From Ectocarpus siliculosus (Eukaryota; Sar; Phaeophyceae; Ectocarpales; Ectocarpaceae), in assembly GCA_000310025.1 (NCBI GenBank), contig FN649728.1, forward strand, positions 6,388,617 to 6,436,157: 47,541 bases of DNA. Direction: 5' to 3'. A model generated the notes under the pieces. It had not been told where the DNA came from, made no database searches, and worked only from the letters and a program-made list of their open reading frames with translations. The position numbers and the translations under genes were made by a program. Within the stretch, counting starts at the first letter, position 1. Every line of letters begins with the position of its first letter. Of this stretch, positions 33,501 to 44,200 are shown in pieces.

Positions 33501-34624
33501 ACACGTGTGGACAAACAGTTGAAGAACCCGGTGATTCGTCAACGGACACAATCCACTACTGTCTACCCTTTCAGCGGTACCCATCCGTAACCGAAACACC
33601 CCGCTCCTTTGCATACCACCATAAGATATTTTGCTAGAGATTCATATGTACCTGAGGACGAGCGTAATCATATCAAGTAACAGCAGGCCTCAGAGTTTTG
33701 TGTTGTCCTGCTGTCCCTTTTTTATGCATCCACATCCCTGCGGCGAAAGGGGGCTGTTCCGACGAGAGCGGCGATGTCGGCGATATCGGCGGCCGACGCC
33801 GGCAAGAAGAGGGTGTTGTCAGATCGCACCGCCTACGTCCCCTCTGCCGGGGTCCCAGGGGTTGGGGCTAGTGCGGGAGGGGGTTGGAGTTGCTCGGGGT
33901 CTGTTCGAGAAAGTGAAGGCGGCGTTTCTCCGGCGATGGGCCAGGTTCGTTTTTCTGACCTACGTTGATCTGTGTTTTGCTGAACTTCCTTACAGAGCTA
34001 TGGCAAGAGCCCAACTCACCCAGCCAGAGTCGCTACTAATACTGGTACGGGCTTGTGTGGCAAAAGCGAAACGTGCGAATCATTATCTTTCCGTCACTGG
34101 GCGGCCGCACTCTGCAACATGTGTCGGTTAGAAACACGGAGAGGCTGCTTGCGCAGTTGGCGTATCGAATCACGACGTGGGTCAAATTTTCCATGATTCA
34201 TTAACCCATGAGCTTCTTTTTCGCCGCAATCACTCCACGTCCTCCCTTCTGCATTCCAAAGTCCAAGGAAGAGGATATGGGAAAGGCGGATTGGCTTGGA
34301 CGAAGATCAAGGTCCCGAAACACGCATTTGTTCGATACTGGCATTTGGTGGTGGGGCCCAACTCATTCCAGTACTGCTTTAGGATGGCAGCTGTGATGAC
34401 ACTCATGGACCCTGTGCTTGCCTAATACGCGGCTACCACAAACTTATAACCGACTGTGGCCCACAGAGAGCGGCACGGACTTTCACGTACCCCCACCTAT
34501 GTTCCAAGATACATTCCCCAGAGGATTTATTCCCGCTGCCACCCACCCGCCCTCCTGTGGCCAGGCGAACGCACCAGCGAATGCTTCAGGAAGCTCGAGC
34601 TCTGTGACGCCAAGGACACGGTGA
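24426..34624 (+). CDS. Multi-exon gene for an unrecognised, mainly helical protein
   Basis: Spliced model with exons 24426-24579, 25514-25597, 26259-26363, 27089-27154, 27477-27607, 28931-29099, 29383-29466, 30428-30586, 31421-31507, 31657-31719, 31999-32121, 32496-32624, 32807-32914, then less certainly 33259-33450, 33750-33944, 33996-34044 and 34467-34624. That gives about 684 residues, incomplete at the N-terminus. The exons join in one frame without stops. All introns between 24580 and 32806 are phase 0 except the one after 27607 (phase 2). Exons are GC-rich with G/C-ending codons. The central ~435 residues look alpha-helical, with many Leu/Ala heptad-like stretches, so a HEAT/ARM-like scaffold is possible. 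There is no catalytic motif, signal peptide or clear membrane span. The tail is Ser/Pro/Gly/Ala-rich. I do not recognise the family. Confidence 0.7.
25514..25597 (+). CDS. Helical gene: exon MAAALSGGG
   Basis: 28 codons between acceptor TTTTCCACAG and donor GTGAGT, phase 0 on both sides. It starts with an ATG, so it could alternatively be the first coding exon, with the AG chance. It continues SGGGITSKVDVTYLNFFLKE. Confidence 0.65.
26259..26363 (+). CDS. Helical gene: exon FVPLTTQDIL
   Basis: 35 codons, acceptor CCTTCCTTCCCAG with a strong pyrimidine tract, donor GTGACA. It is rich in Leu/Ala with a charged end (SFHGDEEYRRQ). Phase 0-0. Confidence 0.75.
27089..27154 (+). CDS. Helical gene: short exon NARVAVIQGC
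   Basis: 22 codons, acceptor TTTGTTCAG, donor GTAGGC, phase 0-0. The sequence NARVAVIQGCITIGALLKGH suggests one buried helix. Confidence 0.7.
27477..27607 (+). CDS. Helical gene: exon VVGYLRNVREAL, phase-2 end
   Basis: 131 bases. The acceptor follows an almost pure C tract (27453-27475). It ends ...GNAAAT plus CG before donor GTAAGC, the only non-phase-0 junction among the well-supported introns. The split codon CG|C (Arg) is completed by the first base of the next exon, which supports both limits. Confidence 0.75.
28931..29099 (+). CDS. Helical gene: exon NYMEFAKAVATQ
   Basis: 169 bases, one base completing Arg plus 56 codons. Acceptor GGTCGGCAG, donor GTGCGC. It contains two Cys in the YRVCSEVHNCTL segment. 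It is the longest well-supported exon. Confidence 0.75.
29383..29466 (+). CDS. Helical gene: exon VLNVLTYALYDL with GC donor
   Basis: 28 codons after acceptor CATTTGACAG. The end CAG is followed by GCGAGT, a good GC-AG intron donor. The nearest GT (GTACCA, four bases on) would put the next exon out of frame into a stop, so the GC donor is preferred. Confidence 0.72.
29848..30290 (-). repeat. Inverted third copy of the ~0.62 kb repeat, inside an intron
   Basis: Reverse complement of most of the unit seen at 78-701, lacking its last ~70 bases and flanked by C-rich runs at about 29820-29830 and 30292-30303. It lies wholly within the GC-AG intron 29467-30427 of the helical gene, leaving both splice sites intact. 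Confidence 0.85.
30428..30586 (+). CDS. Helical gene: exon VMAELNSLLPIL
   Basis: 53 codons, acceptor CGCCATACAG, donor GTGTGT, phase 0-0. It contains the hydrophobic stretch GVVLVKGVLAYILLRLG, long enough to look membrane-like but with Lys and Arg inside, so a buried helix is more likely. Confidence 0.75.
31421..31507 (+). CDS. Helical gene: exon VLEPVVGILAEN
   Basis: 29 codons, acceptor GGTATCGTAG (a TAG acceptor), donor GTAAGC, phase 0-0, ending VMCWHLSRCIL. Confidence 0.72.
31657..31719 (+). CDS. Helical gene: probable exon LALTKLESLWAAFE
   Basis: About 21 codons after acceptor CATTTAG. The frame reads LALTKLESLWAAFEASHRTMP and stays open until a TAA at 31741. Two phase-0 donors are possible, GTGTCG (used here) and GTCCAA further on, so the 3' limit is uncertain. 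Confidence 0.55.
31999..32121 (+). CDS. Helical gene: exon VIFLEHGWFKEY
   Basis: 41 codons, acceptor TTTATTACAG, donor GTACAT, phase 0-0. It contains an aromatic-rich beginning and the sequence NIYNSLLEPEQGGQH. Confidence 0.75.
32496..32624 (+). CDS. Helical gene: exon DATPFPPVDSLH
   Basis: 43 codons, acceptor TTGTGTGCAG, weak donor GTTTTG, phase 0-0. It includes two close Cys (FLCSNPICKAINRDL). The donor is the weakest of the set. Confidence 0.7.
32807..32914 (+). CDS. Helical gene: exon GRFAAASSAAGP
   Basis: 36 codons, acceptor CAACTCTTCAG, donor GTGAGA, phase 0-0. Composition changes here from helical to Gly/Ala/Ser-rich (GPQPVINMVTGEGFLNF). An alternative next exon starts at 33001 (EFRSVQPSPQ) and stops at 33120, which would end the gene early. 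Confidence 0.7.
33259..33450 (+). CDS. Helical gene: Ser/Pro-rich exon
   Basis: 64 codons after acceptor CCTGTTTACAG, donor GTGTGC, phase 0-0. It begins TASPKPSLPGFGSSSSSG and is low in complexity, like a disordered tail. It fits the phase of the exon ending at 32914. Confidence 0.5.
33750..34044 (+). CDS. Helical gene: possible tail exons (33750-33944, 33996-34044)
   Basis: The first starts after GCGGCGAAAG and reads GAVPTRAAMSAISAADAG, staying in phase 0 to donor GTTCGT. The second (SYGKSPTHPARVATNT) begins after CTTCCTTACAG and ends in phase 1 at GTACGG. A second frame over the first exon (GLGLVREGVGVARG) is also open and could be used from an internal acceptor at 33861, so the choice of frame is uncertain. 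Confidence 0.35.
34467..34624 (+). CDS. Helical gene: possible last exon
   Basis: Acceptor GGCCCACAG. In the phase required by the preceding model it reads ESGTDFHVPPPMFQDTF and ends with TGA at 34622-34624. All three frames are open here; another frame (SECFRKLELCDAKDT) ends at a phase-0 donor at 34621 and would join the candidate exon at 34861. Confidence 0.35.
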
Positions 34625-34860
34625 TACCAAAGCGTGGCTTTGGATGACGCGCGATGACGGCGTGTTTCGACCTTGGACAGTGACCCCGTCTTGTGGATGG
34701 AGATGCCGCAGGAGGAAGGTTGAAGCATGTGTTGCGACCCGCTTAGGGAAATCGATGGGCTCGCCTTTTTTGGTGTCTAGGCTGTTACGGACCCTGCTAT
34801 CATAGACGTCGCTTGCTCTTCGCGCGGCGGCTGGGGTCACTTGTGTGTGGTTGTCTTTAG

Positions 34861-34899
34861 GACGACGAAAAGTACGTCAGGCTCTGGTCATCGTGGAAA
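34861..34899 (+). CDS. Candidate short exon DDEKYVRLWSSWK
   Basis: 13 codons between acceptor TTGTCTTTAG and donor GTACGC, phase 0. It is compatible with the alternative frame of the preceding exon. If real, the helical gene continues beyond 34.9 kb. Confidence 0.3.
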
Positions 34900-37800
34900 G
34901 TACGCACACGGTCGGTGCGGCCAAAGACAACCAGTGCACCATGGACAAAGGATTTGTTGTCTTTTTTTGCGCAGGCGTTCGTTTGGAAAATTGAGTTTTT
35001 ATTTGTTCTGTCTTTCTATCTGTACCGTGAGCGAGCCGTCATTGCTGGAAGGGTGACGAAGACATGTTAAAGCGTCTCTACCTGCTTTCTCTCTTCATGA
35101 CCACGTGTATGCCTGATTTTGTCTTCCTCCCCTAAACTTCCACTTGATTGGAACTGTAGTCTAGTCATCATCGTGTTCTTATTGTTCGGTGTATCTCACC
35201 GCCAATCATGTGTCCGTGTGTGGTCTCTACGTAAACCGGGGGGGACAGAGGAGCGGGCGCTACTCTCTTGTTACAACCCCTTTCCATGTCCCGTCTCCAT
35301 TCGGCCGTGAGCGCGGGCTATAGCCTGATTCCCTCCCAACATGATTTTGTTGTTTGGTGAACGTATTCTACCGTTGCAGCGGATGTCCCGACTTATTGTG
35401 ACTGCAATGGTACATCAGAACTAGGCTAGCGTAGCCGTGCGGAGTACGATAATTCGGTGACTTTTCGTGGGATGTCAACCAAAAGTGACTACGTATTGGT
35501 TTGGCTCATAATCAGGTGGGGTCAGTACCTCGAGAACCAGGTAAATCTCATGGGTCGGGCAGCTGCCGTTTTTGGCTGGGGTGTTTCATGTTTCGTGCTC
35601 GCTCGGTTCTCTGTCTCCGCTCACTCCCGGAGACGAGAGGGACGGATGGATGCGGTCCGCGACCGCTCCCCTGGTCTCCACCTACCTCGGTATGAATCAT
35701 ACGTTGTTGGACACGCACCCTAGCTGCTGTCCCCGGCGGTGCTGCCGATGAAAACAGCTTTTAAAATAGATTACTGGTACTCTTAACGTTTGTTTGCCAA
35801 CCATGGTGGACTTTGCTCGCGAAAAAAACGAGAGTCAAGCGCCGCCAGTGGATGCGGAGAGAGAATGCAAAGAAAATAATCCAGTGTAACCCCCGGATTT
35901 TGCTTCAAACAGATACTGACAGACGCACACGTTTTGCCCGACGCACATGGGACGAAAATAATGGCAATAGACTTGTCTGGGAATCCTCCCTATCTTGTGT
36001 GTATGAACTGCAGCGGCATGGTCGCAAGCAACAGTTGCGACATCGGCTCGAATGTGTCCTTCGGCACCGCCGCGGTTGTTCGCCCGGGCACGCGATAGGT
36101 GGAACTGTCCTTGGTGTACAATGGACTTGCAAAACAACCGAGGAAGATGAGTCGTTTTCGCGCATTCCTCCGACCATGGGGAGGAGGCGCAAGTTCTTGA
36201 AACATCAACTGGAAAATAATTAATGTATCCTTGGCGTGCAAGCGTTCGTCCCCACTGGAACCTAAAAGCGCGTCGAAATTCAGGTATGTCTCGCTCATCT
36301 CCTCACACGGATAGTCGAGCAGTCCAGGCCTTGTGATAACCTCTGGAACAAGACAAGAATTGAGATGAACGACTGCTGTCCGGAACCTCGGCTGTGTCAA
36401 TCCGTCACCCCTCCACATGTGGAGCCCATGCGCCATGAACCAACCCTGGCACGGCGCAAGAGGACCCTACGCCACCGAGCATCCTTTGAACTTGGCAGCG
36501 GTCCAAAGACGCTGTCTTTTGAAAGTGTGCAGGGCAAAGAGGTTAATCATTGCAAACGAAAGCACATACAACGCGAGCACATCGGCATCCACACCCAAAC
36601 AAACGTGCGAAGCGGCTATAGCGTGGATGACATGCCGAAAGGGCACAATCGATTATATATCGCCCACGTTCACTCGAAAGAAGGATGGCTGCCAAGAGAT
36701 GAACAAACGAACCTCACCACCCCCGATGCAAGCCAGTCAACTCCAGAGAATATGAGTTCCCTAAAATACGCTTTGCCCCTCGGCGTTGTTCGTTCGCACG
36801 GCAAAACGTTCGCAAACGGAGGACACGCAACCTAAACAGTGTGCCACAGAACAAAGTATTTCAGTCTTCAATGCTAGCTAGCATCGTTAAGTTAGAAGTC
36901 GCTCGTGACCTTGGTCGTCATGATGGCACAGGGAGTACGACAAGCCAACAATGAAAATACGCCGACCTTTTCTACCGTGGGTACTGACGGATATTGAAAC
37001 GAGGAACTACTACATAGATAAGTGCCCTCCCAAGAATCTGATCGCAGATGCTCCAGAAACCCCCCTGATCTACCAAGGAAACGGTACCATTCTTGTGAGT
37101 GAGTCAGCAGCACGACGGTATTCAGCGACGCCACCTGACCGCAAGACACCGAGGGGGAAACGAAGGAACCATGGAGGCGGCTGGCCGACAGCACGTACAT
37201 TCATGCCATAAACCAAGCAAACGTGCTCTCCACCTTCTTCGACAAGCACACCGAAAGACCCGTCGACTGCGTGCACTGGAAGCAGACAACCAAGACAACA
37301 ATCACGTTCGTAGGAACCCTTCCGAAGGCATGACGAAAAAACAGGATGAGGTGATTGCAGCTAATGAAACGAGGAAACTCCCCTCGCAGGCCCCCGCTCA
37401 ATCAACGACAGGAAAAACAAGGGCACGGGGACTAGCGGCTGAAAATGAAAACGAGGCTGAGCAAGATGAAAACGGAACACCGTACTTCTCTCATGCTGCT
37501 GGCACTTTTGAGCGGAGGTAGACCTGAACAATGGCAATATTGACCGTACCAAGCTTACGAACAAAACATACGGCAACTTCAAGCCTGACCATCACTCCTA
37601 CCTAAGTAGCACGTCGAGGGAAACGCGCAAGCACACTGAACAAGCTCGTTTCTGAAGCAAAAAACAGAAAAGGGCAACAAAGAAACACAAAAAAGACGAG
37701 CATGGACAGAAGATTCTCAAGGCTAATTTGACAGAAATGTTAATAGTCACGTCAAAGTTCCGAAACAGTCTCATCGACAAAGAGAAGAATTTGGAGAGGA

Positions 37801-40800
37801 CATTCACTGAAAAATATTCCACTCCCCAAGCAAAAAAACAGCGGTCAGAGCGGCGTGGGGGAAAAGCCCCTGTTGGTGGAAGCCATGTACGAAACAATAG
37901 AGCCTACGCCGTACGTGGACAAAGATCGTCAACCCCCTCATTCGCTTACCCTGGCGCCCCCGACTTACCAGAGTTCGTGGGGAAACAGTTTAAACACGGA
38001 CCGTTCCCTTGACGGCAAATAACCGATGACACGAAGCAACAACTCTTAAACACTTTGCCTGCCATCTTCCTTCTCCCCAAGCACATGAGCTACCGATTCC
38101 AAACGTCATTCGGTACTCACAACCCCACATTCGTGGGCGCGCATGGAAAAGGTGTCCTCCTGTCCACCGTGTCCCAGGACGAAAGTGACACGGGACAACA
38201 CGCTGAGACCACAAGCATCCACCCTTCGGCCTTCTGGCCTTACTCGAGATGCTGGTGTACAGTCGCCGGGGTCGCTTGTTCAATCAGACCGGGAGTGCCA
38301 ATACACGCCGCAGTCCGGGAGCAGCTGTTGGACGTCCGCCTTGGTCCCTATTGGCACGACAACACAATTGGAAGGTGTGTCGGTAGGTAGCAGTTGAGTG
38401 AATCGCGTGCATTCATACCTCAGCCTGCAGTCATCAGACCAAAAAACGTACAATCACTCACAGAACAAACTTCCGCATTGGATTCTGCAGGGTTGTGAGC
38501 CTCGCTATTGTTTCATCGTCAGATGTCCGTGTGACCCAGAACAGTTCCCCGAACAAACCAGCCACCAATAGGGTTACACCGGGTAATGTCTAGCGAAGAC
38601 GTTCACTTCGACGGTAGGGTGGACATCTGTAGGTGATGTCGTTTGCTACCATGGTTGGTGAAGATGTGAAATATGGAAACCAACCAATCAGGAGAAAGAG
38701 CAAACCTCAGTAAGCGTGAAAAGGACCCAACGGTACACACAGGACTTATGGGTTGCCTGGAATTCTGACAGTTCGGCGGCCAGCCACACGAAATAACTGG
38801 TGGACAGCGGTGGTCGTAGATAATGATAGGGGAAAAGTTGTCAAGAAAAACCGCAGGGGGACAAGAATATTTGAAGTTGGAATGCTGATACAACCACGGT
38901 CGTAAAAACGGTCGTCTTGTGGTGCAACCATTTGCCTCTTCCGCTTCCATGGAAGTATCGAGTTAACGTGAAAAAGAATCGTGAGAGATGCCACAACTTC
39001 TGTTCGGACGCTATTTGCGACGGCCGCTGCCCCCATGCCTGCTTTGATTGCAAGGTACGCGGGCGCGCATTCGAAGGCGAAGATGTTGTTGCTCATTCAA
39101 TATCAAGGGTAATTCTTTGCAATCCCTTGCCTTAACTCCATATCATGCTGGGGCTTGGATTTCCTCAACGCATGGGATACAGATGTTGCGCCGAGCACAG
39201 CAATCCAGGGAGATACTTTGCAAGTGCCATATATACGTAAGAGATATTTGCGACAGTCGAACGAAGTGGCCACGGTCTTGCTGATGCCGACTACTCGAAC
39301 AAATGCATTTCCCGCGAGTTTCCGATAAACGCTTCGGTGGAATATCGCAACGGTGCGGGTTTGACAAAGGGGTCCCAGTAGTTTTGTGCGAAAACGGTCG
39401 GCGGGAGACAGTTTCTCATTCGTCGCCGCGTACGATGGCCGCTCTGGATTCGCGCTAGGAGTAGAACACGGCGGGGTTTCACCATCACACGCAAAACATT
39501 GTGCTCCTTTTGAGGGGGGTTCGCGGAGCGTAGTTCCTCTTGGAACCGGCATTTAACGGGGTATGCTCTTATTCGCATGGAGTGTTCCGAGACTTGCAAC
39601 GCGTTACGCGGCGTACTACGTTTCTTGGTTAATGGGGCGAAATATCACGCAGGGGGGAATTTGTCCGAACACCACCGCCTCCGACGGCTTCTCGACTGTT
39701 TTTTGCGTGAATTCGGGAACCTCAATGAACTCAAGGGAGTCTTTGGGGGAACTTTCCCCACAACGTGGTCGAAGGTCGACGGGCGTCATTAGTACGGCGG
39801 CAAGACCAAGTTTGAACAGGACCACCGCCCGCCACAGAACGCCTTGGCTCAGGTAGAACTTACTCACGGAACGATCGGCACTGGGAACGAAAAAACGCTT
39901 AGCGGTTTGTTGCAGCACTCACTTAAGCCAAAGGTTGCAAGATTGCCATGTTACACACTGAACCACAGAGACGAGTGCCTGGCACCCAATTTCGTGCTCA
40001 AGAGCCTCAATTGTTGATGTTGTGTAAATCGCTCAGCTCGCTTGAGCGGGCGGCAGGGTTGCTTCCGAATGTAGTTAGGATCACCGTGCTGCATATAAGC
40101 GGACTACAAAGAAGAGGGATTTGGACCATCGCACCCAACACCGTGGCATATCAAAACTGCAGGTAGAGTCCTGGCGTCATGAGCAAATATTGCTTCACTA
40201 CAGTGTGGCGGGTGGCTGTGGCAACTACGTGTTTTCTCCAGCTGTGTCCAGATTGGTGAGGCTTGCAACGTTCCCAGCGTAAGGGGACATATGTATGAAT
40301 TGTGTAGGTGACAACACGGATTGCTGAATGACGGGTGGAAGGGATAGTCAAAACGCTTCACTGCCTATTCTTTACCTTCTCTAGCGGCTTACCAGAGTTC
40401 AAGAAAAAATGAGTAGCTCCCGTACTTTCAAGAAGGATTTACTGACGTTGGTCTAACATTCAAGCCAAGTTTGAGTCCTGTTCGACAACGACCTTGCTTT
40501 GACACTACCTCCCAACAAGTGGACAAAGGTTCAATCTTGCAAGTGAAGGAAAAACTCGACACCACGGTCAAAGGGGGGGGGAGAACGGTGAGCGTATTCC
40601 GGGCCATAGAAACTTGGGTAATCATCGCGGAAATAAGGCCCACGGAATGTTCCACATACATGCCATCCCTCCCGTGTGAAGGGTGCATTCAAGCATACCA
40701 AACGGTGGAAAAACGACGCAAAAATCATTAACACGCACACAGGATCAGTTGACAGTGGCATCTGGAATCTGCCAGAGAACGGACCAAGCGTCCCCCTTTC

Positions 40801-40820
40801 GCTACTCCAGCACATCTCAC
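34900..40820. other. Mostly degenerate sequence
   Basis: Plus-strand A/C-rich frames between 35.8 and 38.4 kb and a 148-codon minus-strand frame (35990-36436) are open but carry no motif I recognise. Apart from the remnant at 36951-37333, neighbouring frames cannot be joined. Confidence 0.4.
36951..37333 (+). pseudogene. Frameshifted remnant of an unknown protein
   Basis: One frame reads WVLTDIETRNYYIDKCPP and continues to SAARRYSATPPDR (about 37143). A one-base shift then opens a frame reading EPWRRLADSTYIHAINQAN and HTERPVDCVHWKQTT, ending at TGA 37331-37333. Both halves look more protein-like than their surroundings. The family is unknown; a mobile-element polyprotein is one possibility. 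Confidence 0.3.
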
Positions 40821-40892
40821 CGTTGAAGTTGTTCCTGAAGAAAATCGCGTACTCCAGTGCCTTCAGTTGTCGAAACTCCTGTGGAATGGAGC
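40821..40892 (-). CDS. Isolated LRR exon cassette, 72 bases, intact
   Basis: Acceptor CGTTCCCCAG, donor GTGAGA, phase 1 on both sides. It encodes GSIPQEFRQLKALEYAIF followed by FRNNFNG. It lies 23 kb from the main array with the helical gene between, on the same strand, with no second cassette recognised nearby. Its upstream intron end lacks the CTAAC word seen in the main array, so it may belong to a different subfamily. Confidence 0.7.
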
Positions 40893-40984
40893 CTGGGGAA
40901 CGAACAAGGGGTACACATTGCGGGAGCACCGAAGGTTGATGATTTCAGCCGCCGATTCATTTCTCCCGCGAGCACAGGATATCC

Positions 40985-41211
40985 ATGTCGGAATACCCCA
41001 GTTTCGTCACTATTGTCGATGGAAACATACGATGAACCACTAGGCTCACAATAGGACTATACCGAAGAATCTCTCGCAGGGCAGTGCATCATCACGGGCC
41101 ACGTCAACCTGATGCTTCCTGGTGCTGCATATGCGGTTAAGCCACGGAGAATGAATTCTGAATGTGTCGGCGTTCAGTTCGCCACACGTTATGCCGGAGC
41201 ATACCTCCGTG
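40985..41211 (+). repeat. Module B, copy 1
   Basis: Starts ATGTCGGAATACCCC and matches 46301-46541 over its length, including CATACGATGAACCA, CGGAGAATGAA and GCACCTCC-like ends. In translation both strands keep some similarity: minus GSSYV..D...ETG, plus NL....G..Y..K.RRM.S. The module may therefore once have been coding, on a strand not determined. Confidence 0.65.
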
Positions 41212-44200
41212 CGACTCACAGAAGGAACGGCTTGTGAGTTATCGACGGTAATACACAAAGTGCCATTACCTGCAAAATGATGTGCGAGCATCTTCTGTGT
41301 GATGTGGCTCTTATTGCGGTGTTCGAGAATGGGAGGCGTTACAAGACGAGAGAACCACAGCAGGTCGTCATTTGCTGCTCTGCGGTATTCTCAGCGGACA
41401 CATCGCGGCCCTTCGAACACGCGCCACCTGCAACGGCCAGAAGGGACAACCGGTACCCTTCTCCGACAGCACGGGTGCGTCTGCCCTTCTATGGGTGGCA
41501 ACTCATTCATGGTGGGCAACAAATGTGTGGGTTATCTCGAGCAATTGGTCACGGGGACTGCCCCGAAAGAAAAAAACAAAATGCTCAAGCGGGGAGATGT
41601 CCGCACAACGTCAGTGCTGTACTGCTCGTTGATCAGAAATACGTGTTTCTGGAGAGGTACACGATTGGTAAAATCAAAATAAAATTTAATGATTGACGGG
41701 CGTACACGTCGTGCTTTGCTGTGTGGTTCCGGTAGATTGGTTCTGAGGCCTGCCTAGTTCAGTCGCGCTGCGCCTTCTCCATCCCCGAAAAATAATCTTG
41801 TGCGGGGGATTTTGAGGTTAGGCATACGCCTACACGTACGGAATCAGAGATGTTGGATAAACAAGCAAGAGCGCGACCAATCGACGTTCGGTCTGACTGA
41901 ATGCCCGCTTGATAACTCCACTCACGGAAAGACGGCAGACAATAAAACGCTTAGGTCATCCAAACAACGCAGGTAGTACATGTGCCCATGATTTCGAACA
42001 GGAAATCGCCAATCCGAGTACGTCAGAGCCCAAACACAGTTTAACAGTTAGACCATCACGCCGCCGTAGACGCCGGACACTTGTGACCTTCCAACGCCAC
42101 CAACATGAAGCCCCTCGACGACTTTCCTCTTGCGCTTGCCCAACGGTCGATGAAAGTTGAATGAGGTGACACGTCTGCTGGCATAAACCTGACCAGTGTC
42201 GGCATGTGAAGCTTTGATACTTGAGCGATGAAATCAACTAAACGCGGCTGTAGCGAATATTTCTGAGACACGTCAAACAACGCCATGACCACATTCGTTG
42301 CCAGGAAAGTTCCGACCCGCACCAGCGCTTTTCAATCATAGCATGGAAAATGAGAGACGCAAGACTTCGCAGGACTCTCTTTTGTGATTCTGCCTGAAGG
42401 GTTTTTTCGAAAGTTCTTCGTTGACAATCTAACGACGCCAGTGTCCGCATTCCGCGATAGCCACTTTTTTGGCGCATCCCTTCGCCCTACAATGATATTT
42501 CTGAAACCTGCTGCATGAGTTGTGTCACTCGGAGTGAAGGAGAATCCGGTACTGTAATGATGAGGATAATTATGCCTCATGATCAATCCGCCTCTGATCC
42601 TACGACCATGTGAAGGCCCCTGATCGACGGAGCTCCAGTTTTACCGCAACCGCATCCTATTTCCCTGTTCAGAGTGGTCACTATCCGACCAACGGTTGCT
42701 ATTGAACTGCATCTACCAACGTAAACATAGGGAAAGGCATACGTTGTCCAGCTGACACCTTTTCGAGTATCATCAGTCGAAGATGAGGCAAAACTTCGCC
42801 CTGCCCTAACAGTTGTTCAACCCGCTGTGCGTCGGGCTCAAATAGGTGGATTTACATTCGTTGATGTTAAGTGTTTCGGAAGGAAGTACAACCAGTTCGG
42901 AACGTTTAATGTAGTTCCCACAATTCCAGCGCCAGTGTCTTGGACAAGTCAAGCCGGAAGGCGCGTTAGTGACGGTTTATGCAAGGTATGACAGAAACAA
43001 CCTGACGGTCGCATGTGAGGCATTGCACGGTCAAGGGACGGGCAGAGCCCGGGGTGTGTGCTGGAAGAAAGTACATACATGTGCTGACCATCCCCAAGCC
43101 AACAGGTGCAGGCATGTGGCGCTGGTTTCTACCGGTAACACGGAAATACCGCAGAGCACTTAGAGAACGCGCCGGGGGTGGGAACGGTTTCGAAATGAGT
43201 TTTTGTTCATCGTTATATTGCGCACCCCCGGTGCACACTCAATGTTCCGGTGCGGCCATTTTCTGTACCGGAACTGTAAAACAAGCATTCCTTCATCACG
43301 CTGCGGGGGAGTCCCCGTGCGAACTCAAGAAGCAACGTGCGTGGGAAGCAAGATCAAAGGGTTTTTGGGAAGGGCTGCAGAAATGGCGGAGAGACGGAGC
43401 TGGGGGTAAATGAGGTCTTAAGTGTCAACATGCTGGTGCGATGTTTCCACTTTGTGTGCGGCTAGCTGTGCTGCGAGCAGCGCGAGTTGGGTGGACTGCA
43501 AGGTTCGTTGAACTTCACGAGTGCATCAAAGAGACGGTAACGTGCGTTGATTCCTGCCGGGAAATCGTGTGCCCTGTACATAGGACTCGAGGTGTATTTC
43601 GTTTTGCCGCAATGTGGCCCTCTGTCTTTCTTCCACGGTTCTTCTGCGCTGTTCTCGTTATCTTCCAACGGAAGCACGACGTGCGATAGGTTGGAGGTAT
43701 ACCGGTGATACTGAGTTGTGCGGTTGTTTTACCAACGCGCTGCGATACCTAGTTGAGAAATCTGATTGCAAATAGACGACAAACACATGCCACTGCGGAG
43801 CAACGGGACACATTGTACCGACAAGGCACCCTCCATCAAGGAGCGACACTCCGATGTTCTTCCATGAGTATCCCCAGAATTGTCACGCTCGAGGCGATTA
43901 CTTTTTAGGTGTGCTCAACCCCAGGCCTTGTTCCTTTTATTTTTCTGGGCAAGTGTTTTCAGCATCGTCCCATGCAGAAGTGCATACTGGCGCAGCATGC
44001 ACAACAAACTCGTCCTTGCTTGGTGGGCACCCCGGACGTTACATCAACGTCCCGGTGCGGACCAAATCCCGGCGATTCTCAAAAGAGCAGTACGGTACGC
44101 AGAACAACAGGATCGCTTAATCTTCGGTTTCAAGCTCGGGTTCGACAAAGCAAATTTCGGCATGGTTTGAATCAAGTTGCAGCAGAAACATGTTCACGAA

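Noticed and set aside
35990-36436. A 148-codon minus-strand gene
   Set aside because: Reads fairly well but has no motif, no conserved copy in the window and lies in degenerate sequence; left as unassigned.
39460-39555. Another minus-strand LRR remnant (VPR.ELRSAN)
   Set aside because: Needs a frameshift and lacks both splice signals and most Leu positions.
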